Shown: positions 41,046 through 49,500, numbered from the stretch's first letter. The stretch is 55,808 nucleotides of DNA from DATLSM01 sp049585815 (GCA_049585815.1 JBAVAR010000120.1:1-55808), one strand, 5' to 3'. Numbers and translations: made by a program. Notes: a model not told the origin generated them from the sequence alone.

Positions 41046-41822
41046 TTGGTAGTCCCGCTATTGGTGATCGCCATATTCCTGGCGCCACTCTTCGGTGGGC
41101 ACACAGCAACCGCCAGCATCAGCACTCCAGGCGGGCGAAGCGCAGCTCTCCTTCACAGGCTCACCTCCGTCCCACCCCCTGCTCCAGCCAAAAGAAATCC
41201 GCTGAAGAGAGATGACAGGGCTCCCCAGCGCAACTCAGACCCCCACACCCAGAGGCCAGCACCAGAGGTCCACCCGGGCGAAAACCCAGCGGAAGTGCTA
41301 CCCGCCGCCTCCGCTGGGACCAACGGCTCCATTACCCCTCCCCCGCCTGGCTCGGGACCGAGCAAACAGGCGATAGCCCATGCGCTCAACGCTCTGTCAG
41401 CGCAGGCCGCCAGCCCAACGTCCACCTTAGTCAGCGGGATCGCCTTTGCGCCCATCGGTGCCCCCCCAGCAGTGCAGGGAGCGATCGCCGCCGCCAACAT
41501 GATCACCAACACCCCCTATATCTGGGGTGGCGGACATGGCTCTTGGTTTGCGGCGGGGTATGACTGTTCGGGGGCGGTCAGCTTTGCCCTGCACGGTGGC
41601 GGGCTGCTCGATCGCCCGCTCACATCGGGCCAGTTGGAGAGCTACGGCCAACCGGGCCCCGGTCGGTGGATCACGATCTTTGCCAACGCGACCCATGCCT
41701 ATGCCGAGATCGCGGGTTTGCGCTGGGACACCGTTGGCGACGCCAGAGGATCGGGGCCGCGCTGGCACCAAGAACCGCCCTACCCTTCGGGTTTCGTGAT
41801 GCGCCACCCGGCCGGTTACTGA
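41046..41822 (+). CDS. Secreted NlpC/P60-like cell-wall peptidase
   Basis: The 258-residue product starts at TTG 41046 and has a signal peptide (VVPLLVIAIFLAPLFGG). A Pro/Ser/Thr-rich linker follows. The C-terminal domain has TPYIWGGGHGSWFAAGYDCSGAVSFALHGGG, with the NlpC/P60 nucleophile Cys in DCSGA, then TIFANATHAYAEI with the catalytic His. Such enzymes cleave peptidoglycan stem peptides. The start codon is uncertain and there is no clear Shine-Dalgarno. Confidence 0.75.
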   Translation: MVVPLLVIAIFLAPLFGGHTATASISTPGGRSAALLHRLTSVPPPAPAKRNPLKRDDRAPQRNSDPHTQRPAPEVHPGENPAEVLPAASAGTNGSITPPPPGSGPSKQAIAHALNALSAQAASPTSTLVSGIAFAPIGAPPAVQGAIAAANMITNTPYIWGGGHGSWFAAGYDCSGAVSFALHGGGLLDRPLTSGQLESYGQPGPGRWITIFANATHAYAEIAGLRWDTVGDARGSGPRWHQEPPYPSGFVMRHPAGY

Positions 41823-41972
41823 GCCCCAACCCTGACCGAGATGGCTCTCGGAGACTTGTCCGCTGAGCGCCAGATCGAGCCTGCGATGCGTGGCAGCCAG
41901 CGCCAGGGGCAAAGCTGGGACTCGGGTTGGCCGGTGTGCGAATCGAGACCAGGACCGTTGCCGCGGTTTGCC

Positions 41973-43220
41973 TCAGAAGAGGTTCAGTAGCCGCCATCCC
42001 AATGACGGCGCTCCGACTGAGCCCAGCGCCACTGCATTGGTTGTGAGTGGGTTCCTCCCACCCACGGCAACCGTTGCCAGCCGCTCGCCCCGGCGCAGGC
42101 CGCTCATTGGCGGTCGCGAAGCGACCCTGAGCGGGACCAAAAGCCCGCCCCAGCCGATCCCGCGCAACGCGCGGGCAGTCGCGGCAACCGTGTGACGACC
42201 GTCAGCGCTACTCGCGCGCAGCACGGTTGTGTGGGCGGGTAGAACTGTCTTTACGCGCAGAGCCGCCGCGGCCGAGCGGCCCAACCGCTGGGCGCTCGCG
42301 AGGGCAGCTTCGACGAGCGCGCCCTTCCGCTGGCCGAGAACCACACCCAGCATCTCCACCCACCGCCCGCCGACGTTGACCCGCCTTGCGAACACCAGGC
42401 AGCCACCGGCCGCGCCATCGGAGCCCGTCTTGATCCCCACCCACCCGTCCGTTCCAACCAGGCCGTTGTAGTTGGGCACCCGACCCGCCACCGGAAGCCT
42501 GGCCGAGGGCCGAGCGACGGTCGCCGCGAACGCCGGCTCGCGCATCGCCACCCTGGCCAGCTTCAACTGGTCCCTGGCGGTCGACACGGTCCGGGCGTTA
42601 AAGCCACTTGGATCGGAATAGGTAGTTGAGGTCATTCCGAGCTTCCTAGCGGTGGAGTTCATGCGGGAAACGAAGGCACCGATCCCTCCCGCGTCATGAA
42701 TGGCGAGCAGGGCCGCGATATTGTTGGCCGAGGGTAGTAGCAACGCTTCAAGTGCCTGTCGCTCGCTCAGCCGCTCGCCAACCCGCACGGGAATCGTGGA
42801 CTCATCGAGCGCGACGCGCTCCTCCTCTTCCTCCACGTCCTTGCGCGTGATCGTCAGCGCAAATCCATTTTCGCCAGCAGCCAGCGGATGCTCTCGCAGG
42901 GTCAGATAAGCCGTCATCACCTTGGCGACACTTGCAATCGGCACCGGGTGATGGTTCCCGGTGATGCCGAAGCTGCCGATCCCTTCCACCTCCACCGCCG
43001 CTTGGCCTTCGCGCGGCCAGGCCAGCACGGGTGCCTTCCCAGGAAGACGGACGGAGGCCGACAGCGTCCGGTGGAAAATAAGCTGGGGTGTGCGCTCCGT
43101 CCCGACCCTCCAGGCCACCGCCACGGCCACGAGGGCGAGCGAAACCAGGCCGATGGCCCACCATCGTCGGCGCCGTCTGGATCGATGCCGCCCTGCCGGC
43201 TCTTCGCTGCCCCTCACCAC
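41973..43220 (-). CDS. D-alanyl-D-alanine carboxypeptidase (PBP5-like, S11 family)
   Basis: The 415-residue protein has a basic N-terminus and a membrane anchor (AIGLVSLALVAVAVAW), then an S11 domain: IASVAKVMTAYL (SxxK), LLPSANNIAALLA (SxN), DGWVGIKTGSDGAAG (KTG). It removes the terminal D-Ala from peptidoglycan. A C-terminal domain (residues ~310-415) replaces the usual PBP5 stalk. It is convergent with the NlpC/P60-like gene, so the two wall enzymes face each other. Confidence 0.85.
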   Translation of the reverse strand: MVRGSEEPAGRHRSRRRRRWWAIGLVSLALVAVAVAWRVGTERTPQLIFHRTLSASVRLPGKAPVLAWPREGQAAVEVEGIGSFGITGNHHPVPIASVAKVMTAYLTLREHPLAAGENGFALTITRKDVEEEEERVALDESTIPVRVGERLSERQALEALLLPSANNIAALLAIHDAGGIGAFVSRMNSTARKLGMTSTTYSDPSGFNARTVSTARDQLKLARVAMREPAFAATVARPSARLPVAGRVPNYNGLVGTDGWVGIKTGSDGAAGGCLVFARRVNVGGRWVEMLGVVLGQRKGALVEAALASAQRLGRSAAAALRVKTVLPAHTTVLRASSADGRHTVAATARALRGIGWGGLLVPLRVASRPPMSGLRRGERLATVAVGGRNPLTTNAVALGSVGAPSLGWRLLNLF

Positions 43221-43350
43221 TTCGGCACGCTAACGCGATCGGAGGAAGTCAACCGACACCGTTCGGTATCACCTCATCGGCGGCCCCTGGTGACTCCTGC
43301 CGTCGGCGGCTAACAAGACCCAGGATCCGCCGCTCATAACCTCGGAGAGC

Positions 43351-43376
43351 GGCTAGAATTTGGCTCTCCAATGCGA
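43351..43376 (+). repeat. Promoter-like 26-bp repeat, copy 2
   Basis: GGCTAGAATTTGGCTC followed by TCCAATGCGA; the counterpart of 40634-40659. TAGAAT lies 11 nt before an ATG that opens a 25-codon ORF (43371-43448), whose stop overlaps the start of the hydrolase gene at 43441. Confidence 0.55.
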
Positions 43377-43440
43377 ATTGACTCACCTCCGCCCAAGACG
43401 ACGCTGGTCCGCGAGATGGCTGGGTTGGAACGCATCGGGT

Positions 43441-44358
43441 ATGCCTGAGCCCCTCCCCCGCGACCCGCGGATCGCCTCCGGGACCGACTACGGGAACCCC
43501 GATCCGGAGTGGCTGAGGATCGACTGGCGCCAGCACCTGCACCGGGTGGAGCTGCCGGGGGCCGAGGTCAACTACGTCGAGATCGGCGCGGGCGAGCCGG
43601 TGATCTTCCTCCACGGCATCTCCGGCTGCTGGCAGAACTGGCTCGAAACCCTTCCCCATCTCGCTCAATCCCGGCGCGCGATCGCCCTCGACCTACCGGG
43701 CTTTGGCGCCAGCCCGATGCCATCGTGGGAGCCGGCGATTCCCGCCTACGGGCGCCTGATCCACGACTTCTGCGAGAAGCTCGGAATCGAGCGCAACGCC
43801 GCGCTCATCGGCAACTCGATGGGCGGCTTCGTCGCGGCCGAGGCGCTGACGACGGCGCCCGACCGCTTTGACCGCCTCGCCCTAGTCTCAGCCGCAGGCA
43901 TCCTCAACACCTGGGAGCCGGATCGGCGGGCTGCCGCCACCACCGTCGCCTGGAATACCCTCGGCCCGATCTTCGCCGATCACAGCCGGCAGATCCTCTC
44001 CCGTCCGCTGACCCGCCGGGCCGTGGCCGGGCGAGCCGTCCGCTACCCGGAGCAGCTGCGGAGCGAGTTGCTCTGGGAGCAGATGAGCGCAGGGCTGCGT
44101 TGCCCCGCCTTCGGGGCCGCCCTGCGCTCCCTGATTCACCACGACATCCGCGATCGGCTCGGCGGCATCGAGATCCCGACCCTGATCGCCTGGGGCTTTG
44201 AGGACCGCATCGTTCCCGTACAGGCCGCGCTCAGCTTCCACCGCCGCATTCCCGGATCGCGCTTGGAGATCTTCGAGCGCACCGACCACGTCCCCCAGCT
44301 CGAGCGGCCCGCCCGCTTCAACGCGCTGCTCGATCAGTTCCTGGCCCGGCTCGACTAA
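43441..44358 (+). CDS. Alpha/beta hydrolase
   Basis: The 305-residue enzyme from ATG 43441 has oxyanion motif VIFLHGISGCWQNW, nucleophile elbow LIGNSMGGFVA (Ser), acid region WGFEDRIVP (Asp) and ERTDHVPQLERP (His), the complete triad. The cap domain lies between residues ~140 and 225. The substrate is unknown; C-C hydrolases and haloalkane-type relatives share the pattern. Its start overlaps the stop of a 25-codon upstream ORF, suggesting translational coupling. It ends overlapping ilvD tail to tail by 4 nt. Confidence 0.78.
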   Translation: MPEPLPRDPRIASGTDYGNPDPEWLRIDWRQHLHRVELPGAEVNYVEIGAGEPVIFLHGISGCWQNWLETLPHLAQSRRAIALDLPGFGASPMPSWEPAIPAYGRLIHDFCEKLGIERNAALIGNSMGGFVAAEALTTAPDRFDRLALVSAAGILNTWEPDRRAAATTVAWNTLGPIFADHSRQILSRPLTRRAVAGRAVRYPEQLRSELLWEQMSAGLRCPAFGAALRSLIHHDIRDRLGGIEIPTLIAWGFEDRIVPVQAALSFHRRIPGSRLEIFERTDHVPQLERPARFNALLDQFLARLD

Positions 44359-46040
44359 CCGGTGACGGCGCCCCGCGAGGCCGAGGAAACCGTCGCTGTG
44401 TACTTGGCCATCACGCCCCGCTCAAAGAGGGGCTGCGGTGGCCGATAGGCCGTGAGGCGAGCGGCGATCTCCTCGTCTGAGAGAGCGACGTCGAGGCGCC
44501 GGGCGTCGACGTCGAAGGTGATCTCATCGCCCTCGCACACAGCGGCAATCGGGCCGCCCCGCACCGCCTCAGGGGCGACGTGGCCGGCCATCAGACCGCG
44601 GGTCGCGCCGGAAAAGCGCCCGTCGGTGAGCAGGGCGACGTCCTCGCCAAGGCCCTCGCCGACGATCGCCGCGGTCACCTGGAGCATCTCCCGCATCCCG
44701 GGTCCGCCCGCGGGACCCTCGTTGCGGATCACGACGACGTCACCGGGTCGGATCATCTGCTCCTTGACCGCCCGAAAGCAGTCCTCCTCGGACTCAAAGA
44801 CCCGGGCAGGGCCGACCTGCTTGCGGCGCTCGGTCCCCGCGATCTTGACCACGGCGCCATCCGGGGCGAGGTTGCCGCGCATGATCGCCAGGCCGCCCTC
44901 GGGCTTGAGTGGATTGGCGACCGGGCGCACCACCTCCTGGCCTTCGGCCTCGACCGCCGCCGCGGCCTCCTCGCCGATCGTGCGCCCGCTGACCGTGATC
45001 GCGCCACCGTGCAGGACCCCCATCTGCTCAAGTCGGGAGAGGATCAGCGGCACGCCCCCGGCCCGGTAGAGGTCGGTGGCGACGAAGCGGCCCCCGGGTT
45101 TTAGATCAGCCAACAGCGGGGTGGCGCGGGAGATCCGCTCGAAGTCCTCGATCTCGAGGTCGAGCCCCGCCTCGTGGGCGACCGCCAGCAGGTGCAGGAC
45201 GACGTTGGTGGACCCGCCCGAGGCGCAAGCGCAGGCGATCGCGTTCTCCAGGGAGTCGCGGGTGATCACCCGGCTCGGCCGCAGGTCCTCAACCAACACC
45301 TGCATCACCAGCTCGCCGATCCTTTCCGCTACGGTGCCCTTCCCGGCATCTTCGGCGGGGACCATCGCCGAGCCACCGGGAGAGATCCCGAGGGCCTCGA
45401 AGGCGCAGGCCATCGTGTTGGCGGTGAATTGCCCGCCGCAGGCCCCGGCGCCGGGACTCGCCACCCCCTCGAGCTCGTGCAGTTCCTGATCGGTCATCTC
45501 GCCAGCCGCGTGGGCGCCGATCGCCTCAAAGACATCGAGGATGGTGACGTCGCGTCCGTGCCAGCGGCCGGGCGCGATCGAGCCGCCGTAGAGCATCACC
45601 GAGGGGACGTCGAGCCGGGCCAGCGCCATCACGCAGCCGGGAATCGTCTTGTCGCAGGCCGAAAGCGCCACGATCGCGTCGAACTGGTAGCCGCGGGCCA
45701 TCAGCTCGATCGAGTCGGCGATCACCTCGCGGCTGATCAGCGAGGTCTTCATTCCCTGGGTGCCCATCGTGATCCCATCAGAGATCGCGATGGTGTTGAA
45801 CTCCATTGGGGTGCCACCGGCCGCCCGCACACCGGCCTTGACGTGCTCGGCGAGGCCGCGCAGGTGGAAGTTGCAGGGCATCGCTTCGGTCCAGGTGTTG
45901 GCAATCCCGATCGTCGGCCTGCTGAGGGCGTCGTCGTCAAAACCGATTCCCTTCATGTAGGCGCGCGCGGCGGCGCGATCGGGGCCGTCAAAGACCACGC
46001 TCGAGCGGGGGCGTGGGAGGGCGGTGGCGTTTGGGCTCAT
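44355..46040 (-). CDS. ilvD: Dihydroxy-acid dehydratase
   Basis: A 561-residue IlvD/Edd enzyme, from ATG 46040; TTG 46043 is a one-codon alternative. Iron-sulfur cysteines lie in AMPCNFHLRG, LSACDKTIPGC and GAGACGGQFTANTM, with the family DGRFSGATRGLMAGHVAPEA near the C-terminus. It dehydrates 2,3-dihydroxy acids in valine, leucine and isoleucine synthesis, in the cytoplasm. It sits 22 nt after thiD and may share its transcript, although a TAGATT hexamer 6 nt before ATG could give a separate leaderless one. Confidence 0.93.
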   Translation of the reverse strand: MSPNATALPRPRSSVVFDGPDRAAARAYMKGIGFDDDALSRPTIGIANTWTEAMPCNFHLRGLAEHVKAGVRAAGGTPMEFNTIAISDGITMGTQGMKTSLISREVIADSIELMARGYQFDAIVALSACDKTIPGCVMALARLDVPSVMLYGGSIAPGRWHGRDVTILDVFEAIGAHAAGEMTDQELHELEGVASPGAGACGGQFTANTMACAFEALGISPGGSAMVPAEDAGKGTVAERIGELVMQVLVEDLRPSRVITRDSLENAIACACASGGSTNVVLHLLAVAHEAGLDLEIEDFERISRATPLLADLKPGGRFVATDLYRAGGVPLILSRLEQMGVLHGGAITVSGRTIGEEAAAAVEAEGQEVVRPVANPLKPEGGLAIMRGNLAPDGAVVKIAGTERRKQVGPARVFESEEDCFRAVKEQMIRPGDVVVIRNEGPAGGPGMREMLQVTAAIVGEGLGEDVALLTDGRFSGATRGLMAGHVAPEAVRGGPIAAVCEGDEITFDVDARRLDVALSDEEIAARLTAYRPPQPLFERGVMAKYTATVSSASRGAVTG

Positions 46041-46043
46041 CAA

Positions 46044-46057
46044 CTGAATCTATTCAG
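46044..46057 (-). promoter_or_regulatory. Palindrome and -10-like hexamer before ilvD
   Basis: CTGAAT-CT-ATTCAG is a 14-bp palindrome containing TAGATT on the minus strand, 6 nt before the ilvD ATG. No -35 at normal spacing was found. Confidence 0.35.
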
Positions 46058-46061
46058 CTGG

Positions 46062-46871
46062 TCAAGACCGGGTCCCTGGGTGGCCGGCGGCGAGGCCGAA
46101 GACATCGACCGGGCCCGGCCCGACTCCGATTCCCTCGAGGCCCGCGCCAACTGCCTCGGAGGCGATCTCGCGCGCCGCACGGGCGGCCTCAAGCGGCGTC
46201 GCGCCACGGGCGAGAAAGGCTGCCAGTGCTGAGGAGTGGGTGCAGCCCGAGCCGTGTGAAGCGCCCCCTGGATGGCGCTCGCCCTCGATCGCAACAAGCT
46301 CGCGGCCGTCGAAGAAGAGGTCGACGACGCCCTCGCTGTGACCGCCGGTGACAACAACCGCGCGCGGCCCCAGCGCCAGGACCCCGCGCGCCAAATCCTC
46401 CTGGGAGTCCCCCTCCCCAGCCCCGGTCAGCGCGCGCGCCTCGGGGATATTCGGGGTGAGGACACCCGCCGCCGGCAACAATCGCTCGACCAGGGCCGCC
46501 CGCGTCTCCTCGTCAAGCAGCATCGCACCACTCGCTGCCACCATCACCGGATCGAGGACGATCGGCGCCTGGCCGAGCAAAGCGAGCGCCTCGACCACCG
46601 CCCCCACATTTTCCGCTGAGCCGAGCATCCCGATCTTCACCGCGTCAACTCCGATGTCCGCGGCGACCGCGCGCACCTGGGCGATCACCATCGCCGCGGA
46701 AACCGGCTCGATCGCATCCACTCCGACCGTGTTCTGCGCCGTGATCGCGGTGATCGCCGTCATCCCGTGCACACCGCATCGCGCAAAGGCCTTCAGGTCC
46801 GCCTGGATCCCGGCGCCACCGCCCGAATCAGAACCAGCGATCGAGAGAACCGCGGGAATGCGCTGTTTCAT
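46062..46871 (-). CDS. thiD: Hydroxymethylpyrimidine / phosphomethylpyrimidine kinase
   Basis: A 269-residue ribokinase-fold enzyme: LSIAGSDSGGGAGIQADLKAF, CGVHGMTAITAITAQNT, DAVKIGMLG, LDPVMVAASG, and GASHGSGCTHSSALAAFLARG (the anion hole and catalytic-base region; Ser replaces the usual Thr in GTGC). It phosphorylates HMP to HMP-PP for thiamine synthesis. Its 5' leader holds four consecutive hairpins (46946-47002). No other thi genes are in the window. Confidence 0.9.
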   Translation of the reverse strand: MKQRIPAVLSIAGSDSGGGAGIQADLKAFARCGVHGMTAITAITAQNTVGVDAIEPVSAAMVIAQVRAVAADIGVDAVKIGMLGSAENVGAVVEALALLGQAPIVLDPVMVAASGAMLLDEETRAALVERLLPAAGVLTPNIPEARALTGAGEGDSQEDLARGVLALGPRAVVVTGGHSEGVVDLFFDGRELVAIEGERHPGGASHGSGCTHSSALAAFLARGATPLEAARAAREIASEAVGAGLEGIGVGPGPVDVFGLAAGHPGTRS

Positions 46872-46945
46872 ATCGGCAGCCTAGATGCTGATCTGCTTGA
46901 CCGAAGGGCTTCGGGAACCCCGGCCACCGACAGGTACGCAGGAGC

Positions 46946-47002
46946 CTTCCCTTGGAGGGAAGTCCAACTGGACCCCCGGTAGCGGGGCGCTCTCAGGGCG
47001 CC
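46946..47002 (-). other. Four consecutive hairpins in the thiD leader / after rnhB
   Basis: Perfect stems follow one another: CTTCCCT/AGGGAAG (46946-46962), GTCCA/TGGAC (46962-46973), CCCCG/CGGGG (46974-46987), GGCGC/GCGCC (46986-47002). No T-run follows on the minus strand. It is not a recognisable TPP riboswitch. Confidence 0.5.
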
Positions 47003-47012
47003 GCCCGCTGGC

Positions 47013-47618
47013 TCAGAGGAGTCCGAGTTGGCTGTATGCGACTGAGCGGAAGGAGCGCCGGTGAAGCGGGGAGATCCCGATTCGGCCGATCGCCTCTCGG
47101 TGCTCTGGCGTCGAGTAGCCCACGTGCTCCTCAAAGCCCCAGCCCGGGTGCTCGGCGCCGGCGCCGTGCATGTAGCGGTCGCGGGTCACCTTGGCGAGCA
47201 CCGAGGCGGCTGCGATCGCGGCGCTCCTCCCGTCACCTTCGATCACCGCACGGTGGGCCACCTTGCAGCCCGGCAGGGCGAAGCCATCGACCAGGCAGGA
47301 AACGGAGCCGGGATCGACATCCAGCCGCTCCAGCGCCGCCGCCAGAGCCCCGAGGTTGGTGACATGCAGGCCCCGCGCGTCGATCCCACGAACGCAGCGC
47401 GCCACCACGCTGACCCTGGCTGCTGCTCGCAGCACGCTCGGATAAATCTCCTCGCGGCGCTCGGCGCTCATCTGCTTGGAGTCGTGCAGGCCGCCCAGGG
47501 CGCGACGGTCGGCGTGGGAGAGCGATCCGTAGTCGAGCAGGACCGCGGCGGCGACCAGCGGCCCCGCCAGACAGCCCCGCCCGGCCTCATCGGCGCCGGC
47601 CACAAGGCGGCTGCCCAA
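47013..47618 (-). CDS. rnhB: Ribonuclease HII
   Basis: RNase HII motifs are clear: LVAGADEAGRGCLAGPLVAAAV (catalytic Asp-Glu), GLHDSKQMSAERRE, VDGFALPG (Asp), AIAAASVLAKVTRDR, and the end HPGWGFEEHVGYSTPEHREAI. It incises at ribonucleotides in DNA. ATG 47786 would overlap lepB by 107 nt, so I use TTG 47618 (201 residues, the usual length); GTG 47603 is also possible. It ends the rplS-lepB-rnhB operon. Confidence 0.87.
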   Translation of the reverse strand: MGSRLVAGADEAGRGCLAGPLVAAAVLLDYGSLSHADRRALGGLHDSKQMSAERREEIYPSVLRAAARVSVVARCVRGIDARGLHVTNLGALAAALERLDVDPGSVSCLVDGFALPGCKVAHRAVIEGDGRSAAIAAASVLAKVTRDRYMHGAGAEHPGWGFEEHVGYSTPEHREAIGRIGISPLHRRSFRSVAYSQLGLL

Positions 47619-47679
47619 CCCCCGGTCAAAGGCGAAGAGCCGGCGGCTGCGGGCGAGCTTGCGCCGGTGCGAGCGGCCC

Positions 47680-48318
47680 TTAGAGGAGGCCGATCCGGTC
47701 AGGCGGCCAGTAGGTGGCAAAGGCCTTGCCGATGATCCAGCTGCGGGGGACGGGGCCCCAGAATCGGCTGTCGTCGCTCGCCCCACGGTTGTCGCCCATC
47801 ATGAAGTAGTAGCCGGGCGGAATCGTGATCTGTTTGGGCAGGTTGCAGGCGGCACCATCACCGCAGGGGGTTATGTAGGGCTCATTCTTCTTCTCGACTC
47901 CGTTGACCACTGGGTGGCCGTCGCGAACGCTGAGCGTGTCGCCCCCCACGGCAACTATCCGCTTGATGAAGTTCTGGCTGGACTCGGCCTCGGTCGCCTT
48001 CGGGCAGGGCTCACCGACTTCATTGGGCTGGCGACCGTCAACCGTGACGCCGCATTCGGTGCCCGAGTCCGCCCCCGCCGGAGGATGGAAGACGACGATG
48101 TCGCCAATCGAGGGGCTTTCGAAGTGGTAGATGAAGCGGTTGACCAAGACCCGCTGGCCGACCTCGAGGGTGGGTTCCATCGACTGTGAGGGAATCTGGT
48201 AGGGCTTGATGATCCAGGCCTGGATCGCCAGCGCCAGCCCCAGGGCCAGCGCGACGATGACGACCAGCTCGATAAGCCCGCCGGCCCTGCTCTTCGGCTT
48301 GGGAATCGAGAGTCTCAG
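47680..48318 (-). CDS. lepB: Signal peptidase I
   Basis: The catalytic Ser lies in IPSQSMEPT and the general-base Lys in FIKRIVAVGGD; the C-terminal box is MMGDNRGASDDSR. The first ATG (48180) is the Met after the catalytic Ser, so a protein begun there would be dead. In frame upstream are a membrane anchor (LIELVVIVALALGLALAI) and a basic start, reaching back to CTG 48318, which overlaps the rplS stop (CTGA). No ATG, GTG or TTG occurs between. I infer a CTG (or ATT 48306) start, 212 residues. Confidence 0.85.
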   Translation of the reverse strand: MRLSIPKPKSRAGGLIELVVIVALALGLALAIQAWIIKPYQIPSQSMEPTLEVGQRVLVNRFIYHFESPSIGDIVVFHPPAGADSGTECGVTVDGRQPNEVGEPCPKATEAESSQNFIKRIVAVGGDTLSVRDGHPVVNGVEKKNEPYITPCGDGAACNLPKQITIPPGYYFMMGDNRGASDDSRFWGPVPRSWIIGKAFATYWPPDRIGLL

Positions 48319-49106
48319 CCGGAGTCCTCGCCGGAGTCACCGGCCTCGACGGCCGGCTCCTCTTCCTCGGCATCCTGCGCCGCGGCGGCGGTCTCCTCGG
48401 TCTCCCCGGCCTCGGGCGCCTCAGCGTCCGTCTCTGCCTCTGCCTGATCGGACTCCGCCTCGCCGGAGTCATCCCCCGGCGACTCCGCGGCGGCCTCCTC
48501 CTCCTCCTCGATCACTTCCTCGGCGCCGGGCTCCTCTTCCTCGATTGCGGACTCAGCCGCGGCGCTCTCCTCGGTCTCCGCGACCTCGGGCGCCTCGGGA
48601 TCAGCCTCTGCCTCTGCCGACACCTCACCGGACTGGGCCTCAGCGGAGAGTTCTCCCGCCGACTCGGCGGCCTCAGCCCCCTCCCTGGTCGCTCCCTCGG
48701 CGTCGACGGCCTCACCCTCGGCGATCGATGGCGGCGTGGAAACCAGCTCCTCGTCGATCCCCCAGCGGCGCTCGGCGACTCGGGCAGCCTTGCCGACCCG
48801 GCCGCGCAGGTAGTAGAGCTTGGCGCGCCGCACGTCGCCACGCGCCGCAACCTCGAGCTTTTCGATCTTTGGCGAGTGCAGAGGAAAGGTCCGCTCGACG
48901 CCGACGCCGAAGGACTGCTTGCGGACCGTGAAGGTCTCACGAGCCCCGGAGCCCTGCCGTCGCAAGACGATTCCCTCGAACACCTGGGTACGCCGGCGGG
49001 TGCCCTCGACCACCTGAAAATGCACGCGGACACGGTCGCCTGGGCCGAAGGCGGGAAGTCCCTGCCTCAGCTGGCGACGCTCGATGCTGTCGATGACGCT
49101 GCTCAT
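48315..49106 (-). CDS. rplS: 50S ribosomal protein L19 with long acidic C-terminal extension
   Basis: Residues 1-120 are a standard L19: GDRVRVHFQVVEGTRRRTQVFEGIVL, GARETFTVRKQSFGVGVERTFPLHSPKIEKLEV, RRAKLYYLRG. The family is ~115-125 residues, but here ~143 more follow, almost all Glu, Ala, Asp, Ser, Gly. They contain a duplicated block (EADPEAPEVAETEESAAA and ETDAEAPEAGETEETAAA). ATG 49106 is chosen because longer frames cover foreign DNA. The tail would be disordered and strongly negative. Confidence 0.88.
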   Translation of the reverse strand: MSSVIDSIERRQLRQGLPAFGPGDRVRVHFQVVEGTRRRTQVFEGIVLRRQGSGARETFTVRKQSFGVGVERTFPLHSPKIEKLEVAARGDVRRAKLYYLRGRVGKAARVAERRWGIDEELVSTPPSIAEGEAVDAEGATREGAEAAESAGELSAEAQSGEVSAEAEADPEAPEVAETEESAAAESAIEEEEPGAEEVIEEEEEAAAESPGDDSGEAESDQAEAETDAEAPEAGETEETAAAAQDAEEEEPAVEAGDSGEDSG

Positions 49107-49144
49107 GCGAGAAAAAACCGCCGGACCCGGACGCCGGGAACCGC

Positions 49145-49164
49145 GCGGTGGCGGAATGGTAGCT
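49145..49164. repeat. Imperfect direct repeat bounding the trmD-rplS insertion (right of pair)
   Basis: GCGGTGGCGGAATGGTAGCT matches 52151-52170 (GCGGCGGCGGAATCGTAGCT) at 18 of 20 bases in the same orientation. The pair encloses integrase and IS relics, as attachment-site copies would. Confidence 0.5.
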
Positions 49165-49285
49165 GACAAGGTTTGTACAGCGGTGTCCCCCCCAGTCCGT
49201 AATTCCTGCCTGGAAAGCGGGTGGGGCGATAACGCTCTCCCCCTCAGTCCTGTCCAGTTCGGATAGGTCCGGACTGCCTTTGGAC

Positions 49286-49500
49286 TCACTCCCAGCACCG
49301 GCGAGCTCCGAAGCAAGATCCAAGCCGCCTTCGACCATCGTCCAGTAGGTGGACGTAGGTTTCCAGCGTGAAGCTTGGGGGGGTCGAGAACAGCAGCGAC
49401 GCGCAGGTATGCCGAAAGGAGTGGCGATTGACCCACGGCACCCCGGCCTCCTCGGCCGCGACGCCTACCACTCCGATATGTCGCGAGACGCGAGAGAGCC
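49286..49500 (-). pseudogene. C-terminal relic of a tyrosine recombinase with an internal deletion
   Basis: The minus strand reads RHIGVVGVAAEEAGVPWVNRHSFRHTCASLLFS, then TPPSFTLETYVHLLDDG. In intact relatives about 15-20 residues containing the LGH motif lie between these blocks, so the gene has an internal deletion and lacks its N-terminal domains. HSFRH (His-xx-Arg) and the catalytic Tyr in TLETYVHLL are still visible. It is a dead integrase inside the insertion between trmD and rplS. Confidence 0.65.

Noticed and set aside
46872..47012. TPP riboswitch upstream of thiD
   Set aside because: A CTGAGA string occurs, but the conserved P2-P4 core sequences of TPP riboswitches are not present.
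49143..49175. Resemblance of GGTGGCGGAATGGTAG to the 5' end of a tRNA-Leu gene
   Set aside because: Only the D-arm-like part fits. No anticodon arm, variable arm or T-arm follows, and the other repeat copy does not complete it.
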